This document shows positions 44,290-53,855 of a stretch of DNA of 64,000 nucleotides, piece by piece. How positions within the stretch are numbered: the first letter of the stretch is position 1; each line of letters starts with the position of its first letter. The stretch is from Alphaproteobacteria bacterium (GTDB lineage: Bacteria; Pseudomonadota; Alphaproteobacteria; Caulobacterales; Hyphomonadaceae). The stretch is taken from positions 17,596 through 81,595 of the forward strand of contig JAAANZ010000031.1 in the NCBI GenBank assembly GCA_009909065.1. The letters are read 5' to 3'. Position numbers and translations under genes: made by a program. Below the pieces are notes generated by a model, which was not told where the DNA came from, did no database searches, and worked only from the letters and a program-made list of their open reading frames with translations.

Positions 44290-46686
44290 TCAGGCCGAGC
44301 GGGGTCCCCTGCGGGCGGCTTTGCGTACCTGTGGGGCATTCAGCATGGCGACACGGGTCTCGTCACCGGCCTGTTCGGGCGGCTCTCCCGCGCCCGGCGA
44401 TACCGGCAGCAGGTGTGAGAGTTCTTCAAGCGTCTTGGCCCGCGAAATCAGGAAGCCCTGAATTTCGTCACAGCCATGTTCGGAGAGGAACCGCCACTGG
44501 GCCTCGGTCTCGACGCCTTCCGCCGTGCAGCGCTTGCCGAGCGAATGGGCAAGGCCAATCGTGGTGCGCGTGATCACCCGGCTGTCCTCATTCGACTCAA
44601 GATCGCTGACAAAGGATTTGTCGATCTTGATCTTGTCGAACGGGAAACTGCGCAGATAACTCAGCGAGGAAAAGCCGGTGCCGAAATCATCGAGTGATAT
44701 CTTCAGGCCGATGGATTTGAGCTGCATCAGCCGCTCCAGCACGAAATCGGTGTCCGCGATCAGAACGGATTCGGTGATTTCCAGGTCAAGCCGCGAGGGA
44801 TCGATGCGGTTGCGCGCCAGGGCGTTGACGATGGTGCTGACCAGCGTCGTGCTGTGAAGCTGGAGCGGCGAGATATTCACCGAAACGCCCACATTCTCCG
44901 GCAGGAACCGGGCCTGTGCCAGCGCCTCGCGGATGGCCCAGTCGCCCATGCGCGTGATCAGGCCGCAATCCTCGGCATGTTCGATGAACTGCCCGGGCAT
45001 GATCGCGCCGCGCTCGGGATGATGCCAGCGCATCAGGGTTTCGCAGGAGACGACCTGGCTTGTTTGCGCATCGATGATCGGCTGAAATTTCAGGCAAAGC
45101 TCATTGTTGCCGAGCGCGGTGTAGAGATCGCTTTCGATCATGCGGCGCGCACGCGCCTTGGCGTCGAGATCGGCGGTGAAGGCGCACCAGTTGCCCTTGC
45201 CGCTCGTCTTGGCCTTGTAGAGCGCGAGATCGGCATGGGTGAGCATGGCCTGCGAGTCGGCATCGCCCGGCTCGAACCGGCGCACACCGGCGCTCGCCCC
45301 GCAATTGGCTGTGGACCCCCATATGTCGTAAGGCTGGTTGAGCCGGGCCAAGAGATCATCGAGGAACCGTTCGAAGGAGCCGTCGTCGCGCCGCTCGACC
45401 AGCAGCGCAAACTCGTCGCCTCCCAGGCGCGAGATCGTGTCACCCGGCTCGCAGGAATGCGCCATGCGCTCGGCAAGCTGGCGCAGCAATTCGTCTCCTG
45501 CCGGATGACCCAGCGTGTCATTGACCCATTTGAAATTGTCGAGATCCAGCCAGAGGATCGCGCGCACATGGCCCGGCGGGACCGGCATCTGCACCAGGCG
45601 TTCCAACCGCTCCTGGAAAGTGGCGCGGTTGGGAAGCCCGGTCAGCCCGTCGAAATGCGCAAGATGGGCAATCTTGTCCTCGATTTTCTTGGACTGGGTG
45701 ATGTCGGAGGCAACGCCGCGAAAGCCGACGAAAGTGTCGTCCTCGAAAATCGGCTTGCCGGTGATGGACCACCAGCGTTCCTCGTCATCGATATTGACGC
45801 GCAGGGCAAGGTCGCGAAATCCCTGCTGGCGGGAGATACAGGTGGACAGGATCTTTCGCGCTTCGCTGCGTTCAAACAGGGAGACCAATGACCGGCCATG
45901 CGCCATCAGGCTGTAGCCCGATTTTCCGCCGTCGATTGACAGCGGAAGGGCCTCGAGCCGACCGCGCGAATCGGTCTGCCAGAGCCAGTCGGAGGTGCTC
46001 TCCTCGAAATCGCGCAGCAGAAGGCCAATCAGGGAATTGTGCTCGGCCACGGCCGCTTCGTTGAGATGCTGGGCCAGGAACTGGTTATAGTCCCAGCGGA
46101 TGCAGACAGCGATCACCGCCGCATAACAGATCACGAGGAGGGAGAGGTGCGCGAGATTGACCCCGGGCAGGAATTGCAGCGCCACGATGTAACCCGCGGC
46201 CACCGGCAGGGTGAAGCAGAAGGCGGCCGACGGTATCCGGGAAAGGATCGATGCGGCGCCGAAGATCATCCCTGCGCAAACTGTTGCGATCGCGAGATGA
46301 TCCATCGGGTCCGCAGCCGGCATGGTCAGGATCGGGAAAACGCCCCATAGCAGGCCAAAGGCCAGCGCCCCGAAGGAATGTCGCTGAATCCCGCGCCCGG
46401 ACCTTTCCTTCGCCGGCGCATGTCCCCGCGATTGGATAACCATCGTGAAATGGATGGCGCAGGCCAGGCTGAGCGCACTGCCCCAGAGGCCGAGATACCC
46501 CCCTGCCCCGTCATCCATCAGGATGACCATGACCAGCGCCGCGTTCAGCAGGTTGGTCAGCACAACCAGGATTCCGAGCCGGTTCACGCTGTCGAGCTGG
46601 CGCGCCCGTATCCGGTCGACCTGTTCGTCCGGCACGTTCACCGGCGCGATGATGGACGCGATCGTGTAGCGCTCGCTCATGTCCAT
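44290..46686 (-). CDS. Membrane-bound PAS-GGDEF-EAL c-di-GMP enzyme
   Basis: This is a 798-residue cyclic di-GMP signalling protein. About six TM segments (residues 30-215) form the sensor. A PAS domain (DFEESTSDWLWQTDSRGRLEAL, then FRGVASDITQSKKIE) leads into GGDEF with LGGDEFALL, where no RxxD inhibitory site precedes it. The EAL domain has ETLMRW in place of EALLRW but keeps VSVNISPLQL, LEITESVLI, SLDDFGTGFSS, KIDKSFV and AEGVET. Both activities may exist, and the sequence does not decide the balance. The start is MDMSERY at 46686; MSERY at 46680 is equally possible. Confidence 0.92.
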   Translation of the reverse strand: MDMSERYTIASIIAPVNVPDEQVDRIRARQLDSVNRLGILVVLTNLLNAALVMVILMDDGAGGYLGLWGSALSLACAIHFTMVIQSRGHAPAKERSGRGIQRHSFGALAFGLLWGVFPILTMPAADPMDHLAIATVCAGMIFGAASILSRIPSAAFCFTLPVAAGYIVALQFLPGVNLAHLSLLVICYAAVIAVCIRWDYNQFLAQHLNEAAVAEHNSLIGLLLRDFEESTSDWLWQTDSRGRLEALPLSIDGGKSGYSLMAHGRSLVSLFERSEARKILSTCISRQQGFRDLALRVNIDDEERWWSITGKPIFEDDTFVGFRGVASDITQSKKIEDKIAHLAHFDGLTGLPNRATFQERLERLVQMPVPPGHVRAILWLDLDNFKWVNDTLGHPAGDELLRQLAERMAHSCEPGDTISRLGGDEFALLVERRDDGSFERFLDDLLARLNQPYDIWGSTANCGASAGVRRFEPGDADSQAMLTHADLALYKAKTSGKGNWCAFTADLDAKARARRMIESDLYTALGNNELCLKFQPIIDAQTSQVVSCETLMRWHHPERGAIMPGQFIEHAEDCGLITRMGDWAIREALAQARFLPENVGVSVNISPLQLHSTTLVSTIVNALARNRIDPSRLDLEITESVLIADTDFVLERLMQLKSIGLKISLDDFGTGFSSLSYLRSFPFDKIKIDKSFVSDLESNEDSRVITRTTIGLAHSLGKRCTAEGVETEAQWRFLSEHGCDEIQGFLISRAKTLEELSHLLPVSPGAGEPPEQAGDETRVAMLNAPQVRKAARRGPRSA

Positions 46687-46988
46687 TTCTGTGCTGGAGC
46701 CCACGCGCCGCCTCCTTCGCCGGGTTCTCGAATACTCTGTGACCTTGTGAGGACCTATCCGACGAAGCTGAATCCGGCCCTTTGCGGATCGGTGAAATTC
46801 GACAGACACGGCGGCGCGTTCGAAAACCGCACCTGGTTTCGGGTGATGGACCCAGCCTTCCTGTCATCCATGCCCCTGCCCCGTCGCAGCAGTTACAGAG
46901 AGGCCGAGGGACCCGCGGCTGTCCCGATCGCGGGTTGAGACCGCCGCCAAGCCGTCCCGGCGCCCGCGGCCCCTGGCTGACAAAAAAA

Positions 46989-47097
46989 CTGTTTGAATTT
47001 CGCGTTCTGATGACTTTTCCGAAAATTCGCGTGAATTCGGAAAGGTCTTGTTAGGGTCCGTTTTTCTGTTTGAAATTCGTGTTTTACAGGCCTTTCC
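46989..47097. repeat. Pair of imperfect 32-bp direct repeats
   Basis: CTGTTTGAATTTCG... at 46989-47020 and CTGTTTGAAATTCG... at 47066-47097 align without gaps with 24 of 32 identities, both ending TTTCC; the starts are 77 bp apart. They are candidate regulator binding sites upstream of the stalk/barrel operon. Confidence 0.6.
47016..47043. promoter_or_regulatory. Inverted repeat TTTCCGAA-N12-TTCGGAAA
   Basis: A perfect 8-bp dyad with a 12-nt spacer lies between the two direct repeats. It is a possible operator; no regulator gene is adjacent. Confidence 0.45.
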
Positions 47098-47242
47098 TTG
47101 AAACGGGCAGCAAGCCGCCAGGCCGATATGTTTCGCCCGGCACCGCCGCGCGGATCCGCTGCGAATTTGCCCGTTTCAAACCGGTGTTAACCAAGGCCGA
47201 CTAGTCTGTACCCATACAAAAAGAGACCTTTGGGTGACAGTG

Positions 47243-47659
47243 ATGAAACAGGTGATGACAGGGGCTGCGGCAGGCCTTGCCAGCCTCGTGCTCCTGACCG
47301 CGAGCGGCGAGCCCGCCGACGCCGATCTCTGGATCGGGCTCGCCGGCAGCCAGGACGGATTCCTTCTCGACGAAGCCACAGGCGAAGTCTGGATGACCGG
47401 TGCGTGCCTTCGCAGGCTCGAACCGGCCCGCCGCGAGGGATCGGCCTGGGTGTCGCGGACCCGCGAATTCGTCTCGGTCGGGCGCATGACGGCCCGGCTC
47501 GACCAGACCTTCCGTCTGGAGACACACCCGCAGGCCCCGCAGATCTCGGTCTACAATCCGGATCGCGGCGGCGAGCAGGCCTTTTCCGATGTGGAGCTGA
47601 TCGCCTGTGACACCGGGGCCTGCGATCGCTTCGGCGCAAGCCCGCGCTGCGCGGACTGA
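47243..47659 (+). CDS. Secreted hypothetical protein, 138 aa
   Basis: I do not recognise the family. An N-terminal signal (GAAAGLASLVLLTASGEPADA) is followed by a small beta-rich domain (LWIGLAGSQDGFLLDEATGEVWMTGACLR). Three cysteines are in the mature part, two of them at the C-terminus (ACDTGACDRF). It is followed 47 bp later by the large stalk/barrel gene on the same strand and probably forms an operon with it. The start could also be the GTG at 47234. Confidence 0.6.
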   Translation: MKQVMTGAAAGLASLVLLTASGEPADADLWIGLAGSQDGFLLDEATGEVWMTGACLRRLEPARREGSAWVSRTREFVSVGRMTARLDQTFRLETHPQAPQISVYNPDRGGEQAFSDVELIACDTGACDRFGASPRCAD

Positions 47660-47706
47660 GCTCGCCGGCCGGCCGATGCCGGCCACCGCGCCTGACGGAC
47701 CGAACC

Positions 47707-50700
47707 ATGTTTCGCAAGCTTGCCCTCCTGGCAGCCCTGTGCGCTGCCCTGCCGGCCCTTCCCGGCCCGTCCGCCCTTCCGGCCCATGCCGAAAGGGCGA
47801 CAGGCCACGTGGAAGCTGCGCCCGGCCAACAGGGCAGCATCATGCATGTCACCCTGATTGTCGAAGGCGAGGCTGTTGAGACCCGTCAGAAAGTGGATGG
47901 AGAGGGACGCACGCTGATCGATGCCCGGCCTGTCATCGAGGCGCTGAGGGGCGAGATTTCGAAGCAGGACAGCCGGCTGGTCATCCGCCGTTACCAGGAC
48001 GGCGCCCGCATGAGCATCGATTTCACCGACGGCAAGGTGCGCGCGGGCAAATCGGTGCTCGGAAAACTGCCGGACTGGACGGCGAAAGAGACGCCGGACA
48101 CCTGGCTGGAAGCCAATGCGATCGCCGTGCTCACGGGCTGCCATATCAAGGAAGGCGAAGACGGCCGGCTCATCCTGACCCTTGATGACAGGCTGCGCCC
48201 GCAATTCGATCTCGACCTGTTCGTCGAAGGCGAGCGCCTCGCCTTCCTGGATGCCGAGCCGCGCACCGTGGGTTCGATCCTGCTCATCCCGCTGCGCCCC
48301 GTGGCCGAGGCGCTTGGCCATGAGGTTCGCGAAGACACGGCCGCCGGCACGGTCTCCGTCACGCGGATACAGGATTCGGCACAATTCACGCTGAACCTCT
48401 CGACCGGCCTGGTCTCCGTGAACGGCGAACCGCGCGGAGTCACGCCGAATATCAGCTATGCCGAGCCGGGCCGGCTCCTTCTGCCCTTTTCGGCGGTCGA
48501 AACCCTCACCGGCACGCATATCGTGCTCAAGCCGGGCTCGGACCGGATCGATGTTCGCCTTGACGACCGCCTGTCCACCGGCGCGCTTCCCGGCGCTCGT
48601 GTCGCCGAGGATGCGGCCGACACGCCGCTGACGCCGGAGCGGCTGGACTTTGCGCTCACCAGCCGCGCCAGCAACACGGCCGCCCTTCATGCACGCCTGC
48701 GCGGTTTCCGGGCTGTCACGCGCTATGAGACCGTCGGGGGTTTCGGCGCGGCCGGGGAACTCCAGCCGCGCTGGCTGTCCATGGATGTCGAATCGCTCTC
48801 GGGCTGGCAGGGCAGTCTCGGCGATGCCACCCCGCGTCTTGGCGAACTGAATGGCGTCGGCATCTCGCGGATCCGCGGGGCCACCTGGCGCAAGCGCACC
48901 GAAAGCGACACGATCATCGCGATCGCCGCCGGCGTGCCGCTGGCCGGCACCACGCCGGTCAGCCAACGTGCCTCCCGCCCGGATTTCGACGGCGCGGCAG
49001 CCGGTGTGCGTCATATCAACCCCGAAAAGCGCCGCGAAGTCGGGCTCGCTTACAGCAGCGGCCCGCATGGCGGCTCCGCCCGCCTGGTCGCCAGTCTCAG
49101 GCAGGAAATCGTGACGGATGCCGACGGCGAGGGCCGCGCCGGACTGGCCGGGCTCTTCGCAAACGCCGATCTCGGCGTGTTCGAAGACGCTGTAGATCTT
49201 CGCGCCCAGGTCGATGCCCATTACCGACTGTCGCGGCGCTCCAGCGTGCGCGCCGCTGTCAGTCATGAAGGCGCGAACTTCCTGAAGGGCGCGGAACCGC
49301 AGATCGACGCCGAGGATGAGACCGACCTTCCCGGCACGCCGGACTTGCCGGGCGCAGCGAACCCGGAGACGGCCGGTGAAAGCTTGGCTCTTGCCGATTC
49401 GCCTGATGAGACCGGACGCACCCGCGCCGACCTGTCGGTGGACTGGCGCGCCCGCAAGGCGTGGGGGCTGTTGCACAACCCGGCCGCGGGCGCGCGGGTT
49501 TCGGCCATGAAAGCCGGCGACACCGTCTCGCGCGGGCTTTCGCTTTCGGGCAGTGCGCGGCTGGGCGCCAATGGCGCCGACCTGTCAGTCAATCTGGGTC
49601 ATGCGGCCACCGAGACCGGCGGTGATGACACCTCGCAAACCACGCTCAGCCTGCGCGGCCTGCGCCATTTCGACTGGGGCCGTGTCGATGCCAGCTACAA
49701 TCTCACGCAAACCGAGGAAAGCCGCCGCCAGCGTTTCGTGACCACGATCACGGGCCGCCCGCTGCGCCGCGCGCTTGGCAAGGAGGCAAGCGTGTCTGTC
49801 GCCCCCTCGGCCAGCGCGGTCTCCGATGCCAACGGACAATTCGCCCGTCTTGGCGGAGTTGCCAGCGTCCATAGCGGGCAGGCCCTTGGCGAGCGCCTGT
49901 CGATCAGCGCCCGGGTCTCGGCGCTGCAATCGGTCAATCCGGACCGCGCGCGCACCGACTTTTTCGGTTCCATGCAGGCGAAATATCGCGTTTACCGCGC
50001 CGTCCGCCTGGAGGCCGCCTATTATGACAATTTTCGTGACAGCCGAAGTCTGTCGGTCGGCCTGCGCGGCAGCCTGGTGTTCAATCCGCCGCGAAAGCAC
50101 AATCTCCCGCTGGAAGGGCGCGGCGTCCTGAAGGGACAGGTCTATTTCGACCGCAACCGTGACGGTGTTCGCCAGGACGACGAACCCGGCATTCCCGGCG
50201 TGCGCGTCGGGGTGCGCAATACACGGCTCGGCCTGCAGGTCGATTCCAATGGTTATTACACGATCCAGAACATGACCACCGGCCTGTTCGCGCTGCGGGT
50301 CGACCGTCGCAGCCTGCCGCTCGGCATGCTGGTGCGCGAGGACGCCGCGCTTCGCGCCACGATCGGCGAAGGCCGGATCACCCGGCTCGATATCCCGGTC
50401 ATTGCCAGCGGGCAGATCCGCGGCAGTGTCTTCATCGACAGGGATGGCGACGGCGCGCCCGGGCCCGGCGACACACGCCTTGAGGGGGCCTGGCTGACCC
50501 TGGCCGCTCTCGATGACGGGCAGGGCGAACCGGCCGAGCAGGCAGCGGCCAGTTTCGGCCAGTATGCCTTTGATGGGCTTTCGCCGGGACGCTACAGGCT
50601 GACAGTGCATCATGGCGGGCGCCAGCGCGATCATGTCATCGAACTGACCGAGGACGAGTTGTTCGCGGTCCGCCACCTGCCGCTTCCCGCGCCTGACAAA

Positions 50701-50757
50701 CCACCCGGCGGCAGTGATCCACCGGCCGACGCCGAACCGGTCGAATTTGTCGCATGA
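47707..50757 (+). CDS. Large outer-membrane protein: stalk domains, beta-barrel-like region and two SdrD-B-like domains
   Basis: This is a 1016-residue exported protein with signal peptide ALLAALCAALPALPGPSALPAHA. Residues about 45-290 form two or more copper-amine-oxidase-N-like (stalk) repeats (TLIDARPVIEALRGEI, LLIPLRPVAEALGHEV, LLLPFSAVETLTGTH). Residues about 315-800 are alternating amphipathic strands, barrel-like. The C-terminus has two SdrD-B/Cna-B-like domains with calcium-type loops (FDRNRDGVRQDDEPGIPGV, FIDRDGDGAPGPGDTRLEGA). The layout recalls fimbrial ushers and surface-display barrels, but no usher chaperone gene is adjacent. Function not known. Confidence 0.65.
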   Translation: MFRKLALLAALCAALPALPGPSALPAHAERATGHVEAAPGQQGSIMHVTLIVEGEAVETRQKVDGEGRTLIDARPVIEALRGEISKQDSRLVIRRYQDGARMSIDFTDGKVRAGKSVLGKLPDWTAKETPDTWLEANAIAVLTGCHIKEGEDGRLILTLDDRLRPQFDLDLFVEGERLAFLDAEPRTVGSILLIPLRPVAEALGHEVREDTAAGTVSVTRIQDSAQFTLNLSTGLVSVNGEPRGVTPNISYAEPGRLLLPFSAVETLTGTHIVLKPGSDRIDVRLDDRLSTGALPGARVAEDAADTPLTPERLDFALTSRASNTAALHARLRGFRAVTRYETVGGFGAAGELQPRWLSMDVESLSGWQGSLGDATPRLGELNGVGISRIRGATWRKRTESDTIIAIAAGVPLAGTTPVSQRASRPDFDGAAAGVRHINPEKRREVGLAYSSGPHGGSARLVASLRQEIVTDADGEGRAGLAGLFANADLGVFEDAVDLRAQVDAHYRLSRRSSVRAAVSHEGANFLKGAEPQIDAEDETDLPGTPDLPGAANPETAGESLALADSPDETGRTRADLSVDWRARKAWGLLHNPAAGARVSAMKAGDTVSRGLSLSGSARLGANGADLSVNLGHAATETGGDDTSQTTLSLRGLRHFDWGRVDASYNLTQTEESRRQRFVTTITGRPLRRALGKEASVSVAPSASAVSDANGQFARLGGVASVHSGQALGERLSISARVSALQSVNPDRARTDFFGSMQAKYRVYRAVRLEAAYYDNFRDSRSLSVGLRGSLVFNPPRKHNLPLEGRGVLKGQVYFDRNRDGVRQDDEPGIPGVRVGVRNTRLGLQVDSNGYYTIQNMTTGLFALRVDRRSLPLGMLVREDAALRATIGEGRITRLDIPVIASGQIRGSVFIDRDGDGAPGPGDTRLEGAWLTLAALDDGQGEPAEQAAASFGQYAFDGLSPGRYRLTVHHGGRQRDHVIELTEDELFAVRHLPLPAPDKPPGGSDPPADAEPVEFVA

Positions 50758-50828
50758 GGGCAGAACATTCTAGGAAAGTCCGTTTTTGCCATTGCGCTTA
50801 ACAGAATTCTTTCGCAGATACGAAGGTT

Positions 50829-51956
50829 ATGAAAATCTCTGTCCTCAAGGAGTCACACCCGGGGGAAGCGCGCGTTGCCATGACGCCCGGCACGGTGACC
50901 AAGTACAAGAGCGAAGGTCACGAAGTCCGCCTCGTATCCGGCGCGGGCCTGGCGGCCGGCTTTCGCGACAGCGCCTATGAAGACGAGGGCGCCGTGATCG
51001 CCGATACGCCGCAGGCGGCGTGCGCCGAGGCGGACATGGTCCTTTGCGTGAACCGCCCGGAGCCGGACGTGATCGCGCAATTGCCCGAGGGCGCCGCGCT
51101 GATCGGCCTGCTCGATCCGTTCAATACAGGCGAAGCCCTGGAGGAGTTCAATGCCCGCAAGCTGACCACGCTGGCGCTCGAATGGGCGCCGCGGATCACG
51201 CGCGCCCAGCCCGTCGACGCGCTGTCGTCCCAGTCCAACCTCGCCGGATACCGCGCCGCGCTTGAAGGCGCGCATCTGTATGGCCGCGCCATGCCGATGA
51301 TGATGACGGCCGCCGGAACCGTCTCGCCGGCCAAGGTTTTCGTCATGGGCGCGGGCGTGGCCGGCTTGCAGGCCATCGCCACGGCGCGCCGCCTCGGCGC
51401 TGTCGTCACCGCGACGGATGTTCGCGCCGCCGCGAAGGAGCAGGTCGAATCGCTCGGCGCGAAATTCATCGCCGTCGAGGATGAGGAGTTCTCGGCCGCC
51501 GAGACCGCAGGCGGCTATGCCCGGGAAATGTCGGATGACTACAAGGCCCGCCAGGCCGAGCTGACCGCCTCGCACATTTCCAAACAGGACATCGTGATCA
51601 CCACGGCCCTGATCCCCGGCCGGCCCGCGCCGGTCCTGATCACCCAGGAGATGGTCGAGACGATGCATCCCGGCGCGGTCATCATCGACATGGCCGTGAC
51701 GCAAGGCGGCAATTGCCCGCTCTCGCGGCCCGACGAGATCGTCGAACATGCCGGCGTCAAGGTCGCCGGGTTTTCCAACCTTGCGGCCCGTGTCGCCACC
51801 GACGCCTCGTCACTCTATGCCCGCAACATCCACAATTTCCTGCCACTCGCCACGGGCGAGGACGGGAGCTTCCAGCTCGACACCGAGGACGAGATCGTCA
51901 GTGCGATGCTGCTCACGCATGGCGGCGAAACGGTCAATGAAAGGCTGAAATCATGA
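50829..51956 (+). CDS. pntAA: NAD(P) transhydrogenase subunit alpha, part 1 (domain I)
   Basis: This is a 375-residue NAD(H)-binding domain of the proton-translocating transhydrogenase. Family features are [17 protein letters not shown] at the N-terminus, the RQD-type loop [20 protein letters not shown] and the Rossmann motif [22 protein letters not shown]. As in many alphaproteobacteria, the alpha subunit is split: the membrane part is the next gene (ATGA overlap). The enzyme uses the proton gradient to make NADPH from NADH. Confidence 0.96.
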   Translation: MKISVLKESHPGEARVAMTPGTVTKYKSEGHEVRLVSGAGLAAGFRDSAYEDEGAVIADTPQAACAEADMVLCVNRPEPDVIAQLPEGAALIGLLDPFNTGEALEEFNARKLTTLALEWAPRITRAQPVDALSSQSNLAGYRAALEGAHLYGRAMPMMMTAAGTVSPAKVFVMGAGVAGLQAIATARRLGAVVTATDVRAAAKEQVESLGAKFIAVEDEEFSAAETAGGYAREMSDDYKARQAELTASHISKQDIVITTALIPGRPAPVLITQEMVETMHPGAVIIDMAVTQGGNCPLSRPDEIVEHAGVKVAGFSNLAARVATDASSLYARNIHNFLPLATGEDGSFQLDTEDEIVSAMLLTHGGETVNERLKS

Positions 51957-52333
51957 GAGCCATCATCTGCGCCCTGCTGACCGGCGCATTCGCGCTGCCC
52001 GCCTCGGCCGCCACCAGCGGCGCGGTGGCCAGCACCACTGTCTTCCTGATCGTGGTTTTCGTGCTCGCCGTCTTTGTCGGCTATTATGTCGTCTGGTCGG
52101 TGACGCCGGCGCTGCACACCCCGCTGATGTCCGTGACCAATGCGATCTCGGCGATCGTCGTGGTCGGCGCCGTGATCGCCGCCGCAGCGGTCTCGGCCGA
52201 CGGTGACGCCACGCGCGAAACCTGGACTGCCCGGGGCCTTGGCGCGGCCGCGGTCTTCTTTGCCTCGATCAACATATTCGGCGGCTTCCTCGTCACCCGG
52301 CGCATGCTGGCCATGTACAGGAAGAAATCATGA
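51953..52333 (+). CDS. pntAB: NAD(P) transhydrogenase subunit alpha, part 2 (membrane domain)
   Basis: This is a 126-residue membrane protein with four hydrophobic segments. It contains the PntA membrane signature [24 protein letters not shown] and ends [17 protein letters not shown]. It overlaps pntAA and pntB by 4 bp each, so all three subunits are translationally coupled. Confidence 0.95.
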   Translation: MRAIICALLTGAFALPASAATSGAVASTTVFLIVVFVLAVFVGYYVVWSVTPALHTPLMSVTNAISAIVVVGAVIAAAAVSADGDATRETWTARGLGAAAVFFASINIFGGFLVTRRMLAMYRKKS

Positions 52334-53748
52334 CCTCGGATCTCGCAGCCCTCGCCTATGCCGCTTCGGCGGTGCTTTTCATCCTGTCGATACGCGGCCT
52401 GTCACATCCCGAATCGGCGCGCACCGGCAATCTTCTGGGCATGCTCGGCATGACGCTGGCAATCGCCACGACCCTCGCCATCATCGCACCGGACCTGCAG
52501 CCGGTCACGATCGCGCTGATCCTCGTGGCCATGGCCGGCGGCGCCACGATCGGCGCACTGCTCGCTGCACGCGCCCCGATGACGGACATGCCGCAGCTTG
52601 TCGGCGCCTTCAATGCGCTCGGCGGGGGAGCCTCGCTCCTGGTGGCGGCAGCCGCCTATTACTCCCCGGAGAGTTTCGGCCTTGCCGGAGCCGGGGACGC
52701 CATCCGCGTCTCGGCGCGCTCGGCGACGGAACTGAGCATTTCCGCCCTGCTCGGCGCGGTGACCGTATCGGGCTCGGCCATCGCCTTTGCCAAGCTCAAC
52801 GGAAACATGTCGGGCCAGCCCATCCTGCTTCCCGCCCGCCATGTCCTGAACATCGCCCTGTTCCTGGGGATCATTGCCATGATCGTCATCCTGGCGATGA
52901 GCCATGGCAACCTCGAATATGCCTTCTGGCTGGTCGTCATCTTCGCACTGGTGCTCGGCGTGACGCTCATCATCCCGATTGGCGGTGCGGACATGCCGGT
53001 CGTCATCTCCGTGCTGAATTCCTATTCCGGCTGGGCCGCCGCCGCCCTCGGCTTCACGCTTTCCAATCTCGGCCTGATCATTACCGGCTCCCTCGTCGGA
53101 TCCTCCGGCGCGATCCTGTCCTTCATCATGTGCAAGGGCATGAACCGCTCCTTCTCCAATGTGCTGCTCGGCGGTTTCGGGGCCGAGGAGGCGGGCGCGG
53201 CGGCGGCGACAGGCGGCGAGGACCGGCCGGTCACGCGCGGAGCCGCCAGCGATGCGGCCTTCATCATGAAGAACGCCTCCAAGGTGATCATCGTGCCGGG
53301 CTATGGCCTGGCGGTCGCGCAGGCCCAGCACGCCATCAAGGAGATGACCGAATTCCTCAAGGAGGAAGGCGTGGAGGTGAAATTTGCCATTCACCCGGTG
53401 GCCGGTCGGATGCCGGGACACATGAATGTCCTGCTCGCCGAGGCGCAGGTATCCTATGACGATATTTTCGAACTCGAGGACATCAATTCCGACTTCAAGA
53501 CCGCCGATGTGGCCTTCGTGATCGGGGCCAATGACGTCACCAACCCGGCCGCGAAGTCCGATCCGAGCTCCCCGATCTATGGCATGCCGGTCCTGGACGT
53601 GGCGAGCGCCGGCACGGTGCTGTTCGTCAAGCGCTCTCTCGGCTCCGGCTATGCCGGAATCGCCAATGACCTCTTCTTCCATGAGAACACGATGATGCTG
53701 CTCGGCGATGGCAAGAAGATGGTCGAGGATATCGTCAAGGCCTTGTAG
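52330..53748 (+). CDS. pntB: NAD(P) transhydrogenase subunit beta
   Basis: This is a 472-residue protein: an N-terminal membrane domain of about eight segments (with [14 protein letters not shown] and [21 protein letters not shown]) and a C-terminal NADP(H)-binding domain III ([46 protein letters not shown]). It ends the pnt operon and is followed by a strong terminator. Confidence 0.96.
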   Translation: MTSDLAALAYAASAVLFILSIRGLSHPESARTGNLLGMLGMTLAIATTLAIIAPDLQPVTIALILVAMAGGATIGALLAARAPMTDMPQLVGAFNALGGGASLLVAAAAYYSPESFGLAGAGDAIRVSARSATELSISALLGAVTVSGSAIAFAKLNGNMSGQPILLPARHVLNIALFLGIIAMIVILAMSHGNLEYAFWLVVIFALVLGVTLIIPIGGADMPVVISVLNSYSGWAAAALGFTLSNLGLIITGSLVGSSGAILSFIMCKGMNRSFSNVLLGGFGAEEAGAAAATGGEDRPVTRGAASDAAFIMKNASKVIIVPGYGLAVAQAQHAIKEMTEFLKEEGVEVKFAIHPVAGRMPGHMNVLLAEAQVSYDDIFELEDINSDFKTADVAFVIGANDVTNPAAKSDPSSPIYGMPVLDVASAGTVLFVKRSLGSGYAGIANDLFFHENTMMLLGDGKKMVEDIVKAL

Positions 53749-53782
53749 GGCCCGCATCCTTTCTACCGACCCGTAACACGAA

Positions 53783-53820
53783 CGGCCCGGCACGCGGAAT
53801 ACGTGCCGGGCCGCCTGTTT
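53783..53820. terminator. Strong intrinsic terminator after pntB
   Basis: A 12-bp perfect GC-rich stem (CGGCCCGGCACG / CGTGCCGGGCCG) with a 7-nt loop is followed by CCTGTTT on the plus strand. It lies between two convergent genes and probably serves both. Confidence 0.8.
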
Positions 53821-53855
53821 GATCGAAGGGTCGCTCGGGACCCCTGTTATCACAA

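Larger units (their letters stand above)
46687..47242. other. Long intergenic region, AT-richer on its right side, with repeats
   Basis: This is 556 bp between divergent genes with no convincing CDS. The left half is ordinary high-GC DNA. Around 46980-47100 the base composition drops in GC and two imperfect 32-bp direct repeats and an 8-bp inverted repeat occur (annotated separately), as expected of a regulatory region for the following secreted-protein genes. Confidence 0.6.
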
